From NCBI RefSeq assembly GCF_001543245.1, contig NZ_CP014163.1, positions 682,001 through 746,000 on the forward strand: DNA of 64,000 nucleotides. Direction: 5' to 3'. Positions 63,151 through 64,000 of this stretch are shown here, piece after piece. Both the position numbers and the translations under genes were made by a program. Every line of letters starts with the position of its first letter. Positions within the stretch are counted from its first letter, which is position 1. A model generated the notes under the pieces. That model saw only the letters and a program-made list of their open reading frames with translations. It had not been told where the DNA came from and searched no databases. The DNA comes from Aerococcus urinaehominis. Lineage in GTDB: Bacteria > Bacillota > Bacilli > Lactobacillales > Aerococcaceae.

Positions 63151-63888
63151 CTAGGATTGTTCATATAGAGCCTGGACCTGACGGTAACTATCTACCGTAC
63201 CGATATCATGGCGACCACCCGTAAAGATATAAACATTCACTGGCTTATGATCAATTAGGTAAGGGATAAAGTGCCCAGGGGCATCAGGATTACCGCCCTG
63301 GTCCAGATAAGTTTGGATTAAATCTAGCGTATCAGCCTGGAAAATATAAAAGGTAGGCACTGATAAATTCGACATGGGCTGGGATGACTTTTCTTCAAAG
63401 GCCAGGGCCTGATTATTATCATCAACCTTAACAACCCCAGACCGCAAGAGTTGCTGGTGGTCACTTTCCTCATAAGCAGCAATCACATCCGTGCCCTTGG
63501 CAGTAAAGAAATCAGCGAAGTCACTCAATGCAAAGTGGAAAAGATTATCTCCGGCCAGGACCATCAAATCATCGTGTAGGCCGGTCTGGTCTACGACAAA
63601 CTGGATATCACCAATAGCACCTAAGCGGCTATCGTTAGAAAGGGTGCCATCATTAATTACTTTAAAGGGCTTACTATAGTCAGCTTGGTCCACCCAAGCT
63701 TGGAAATGTCCAGCAAATTTATCGTTAGTCACGATAATAATTTCATCAATCTCATTCACTTGGTCTAATTTTTCAACAATATAATCTAGAATTGTTTTAC
63801 CTGCCACCTCTAACAGGGGTTTAGGAGTATTTTCTGTAAGTGGATATAGTCGCGTGGCATAGCCAGCAGCTAATATTAATGCTTTCAT
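63151..63888 (-). CDS. Sugar-phosphate / choline-phosphate-type nucleotidyltransferase
   Basis: 245 residues starting MKALILAAGYATRLYPLTEN, the GxGTRL-type nucleotide loop of NTP transferases (here AAGYATRL). TPKPLLEVAGKTILDYIVEKL, LAGDNLFHF (metal Asp) and FIPYLIDHKPVNVYIFTGGRHDIGTVDSYRQVQ follow. Left-handed beta-helix domains are absent, so it is the short activating-enzyme type (glucose-1-phosphate or LicC-like). Its ATG overlaps the stop of the upstream gene by one base. Confidence 0.85.
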   Translation of the reverse strand: MKALILAAGYATRLYPLTENTPKPLLEVAGKTILDYIVEKLDQVNEIDEIIIVTNDKFAGHFQAWVDQADYSKPFKVINDGTLSNDSRLGAIGDIQFVVDQTGLHDDLMVLAGDNLFHFALSDFADFFTAKGTDVIAAYEESDHQQLLRSGVVKVDDNNQALAFEEKSSQPMSNLSVPTFYIFQADTLDLIQTYLDQGGNPDAPGHFIPYLIDHKPVNVYIFTGGRHDIGTVDSYRQVQALYEQS

Positions 63889-64000
63889 TAATTAACTTCC
63901 TCCAAGTCTAAGAAATGGGCCCCATCCGCCTGCCGGGCAAAGTTTACTTCATAGCGATCTTTAATTTCAGGATATTTTTGTGGATAGTTATCATCGATAG
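63888..64000 (-). CDS. C-terminal end of an upstream gene (partial)
   Basis: The last 36 codons of a frame entering from the right edge, ending ...DRYEVNFARQADGAHFLDLEEVN then TAA. The stop shares one base with the start of the nucleotidyltransferase (TAATG), and GGAGG in its last codons is that gene's ribosome site. They are therefore one operon. The fragment is too short to name. Confidence 0.75.
   Translation of the reverse strand, partial: IDDNYPQKYPEIKDRYEVNFARQADGAHFLDLEEVN

Overview
The window looks like a chromosome segment from a low-GC Gram-positive of the Lactobacillales, most likely Aerococcaceae (Aerococcus-like). The evidence is the YSIRK-type signal peptides, LPXTG sorting signals, mevalonate-pathway genes, a TPP-riboswitch ECF thiamine transporter, a short ProB without PUA domain, and PepV/PepQ-type peptidases. 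The family placement is inference. No rRNA, tRNA, CRISPR array, prophage or replication origin was seen.

Layout. 1-8.9 kb: two adjacent leftward YSIRK surface proteins, one cut by the window edge and one of about 2138 residues with 12 tandem repeats. 9.2-14 kb: the branched-chain amino acid genes ilvB-ilvN-ilvC-ilvA behind a consensus promoter, a CodY-like box and a complete leader-peptide attenuator. 14-16.5 kb: an ABC ATPase and thrC. 16.6-18.6 kb: a 61-62 bp tandem repeat split by an IS256-family element. 18.8-24.7 kb: ribosomal protein L25/Ctc, thiT with TPP riboswitch, a HesB-like protein, mvaA, mvaS and a 2-hydroxyacid dehydrogenase. 24.9-31.1 kb: hexuronate catabolism (uxuA, uxuB, HAD, kdgA, kdgK, uxaC). 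31.3-36.1 kb: a 36-residue membrane protein, a coiled-coil LPXTG protein, a frameshifted PepV-like dipeptidase and a TraX-like protein. 36.2-50 kb: housekeeping genes, including alr, dapA behind a lysine riboswitch, two AraC regulators, aroE-aroD and trhO. 50.3-50.8 kb: a 73-bp tandem repeat. 51-64 kb: an orphan PTS EIIC, proBA, a GH3 glycosidase with a cre site, a luciferase-like oxidoreductase, a CLC channel, a lipoprotein polysaccharide deacetylase, a ROK kinase, a CAP-domain LPXTG protein and a nucleotidyltransferase.

How the genes work together. IlvA supplies 2-oxobutanoate and IlvBN/IlvC run the next two steps of Ile/Val synthesis; ilvD is not in the window. UxaC, UxuB, UxuA, KdgK and KdgA form a complete route from hexuronate to pyruvate plus glyceraldehyde 3-phosphate, but no transporter or regulator lies beside them. 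MvaS and MvaA are convergent neighbours giving mevalonate for isoprenoids.

The most unusual signal is a family of intergenic modular palindromes of about 115 bp (10.5, 20.8, 24.8, 37.0, 42.0, 50.2-51.0 and 54.5 kb). Their ends and inner loop are conserved, while the outer 8-bp stem is replaced from copy to copy by a different but still perfectly complementary sequence. Several copies begin within a few bases of a stop codon and end in a terminator-like hairpin, as expected of a structured 3'-UTR element or a palindromic mobile repeat. I do not recognise it as a described family.
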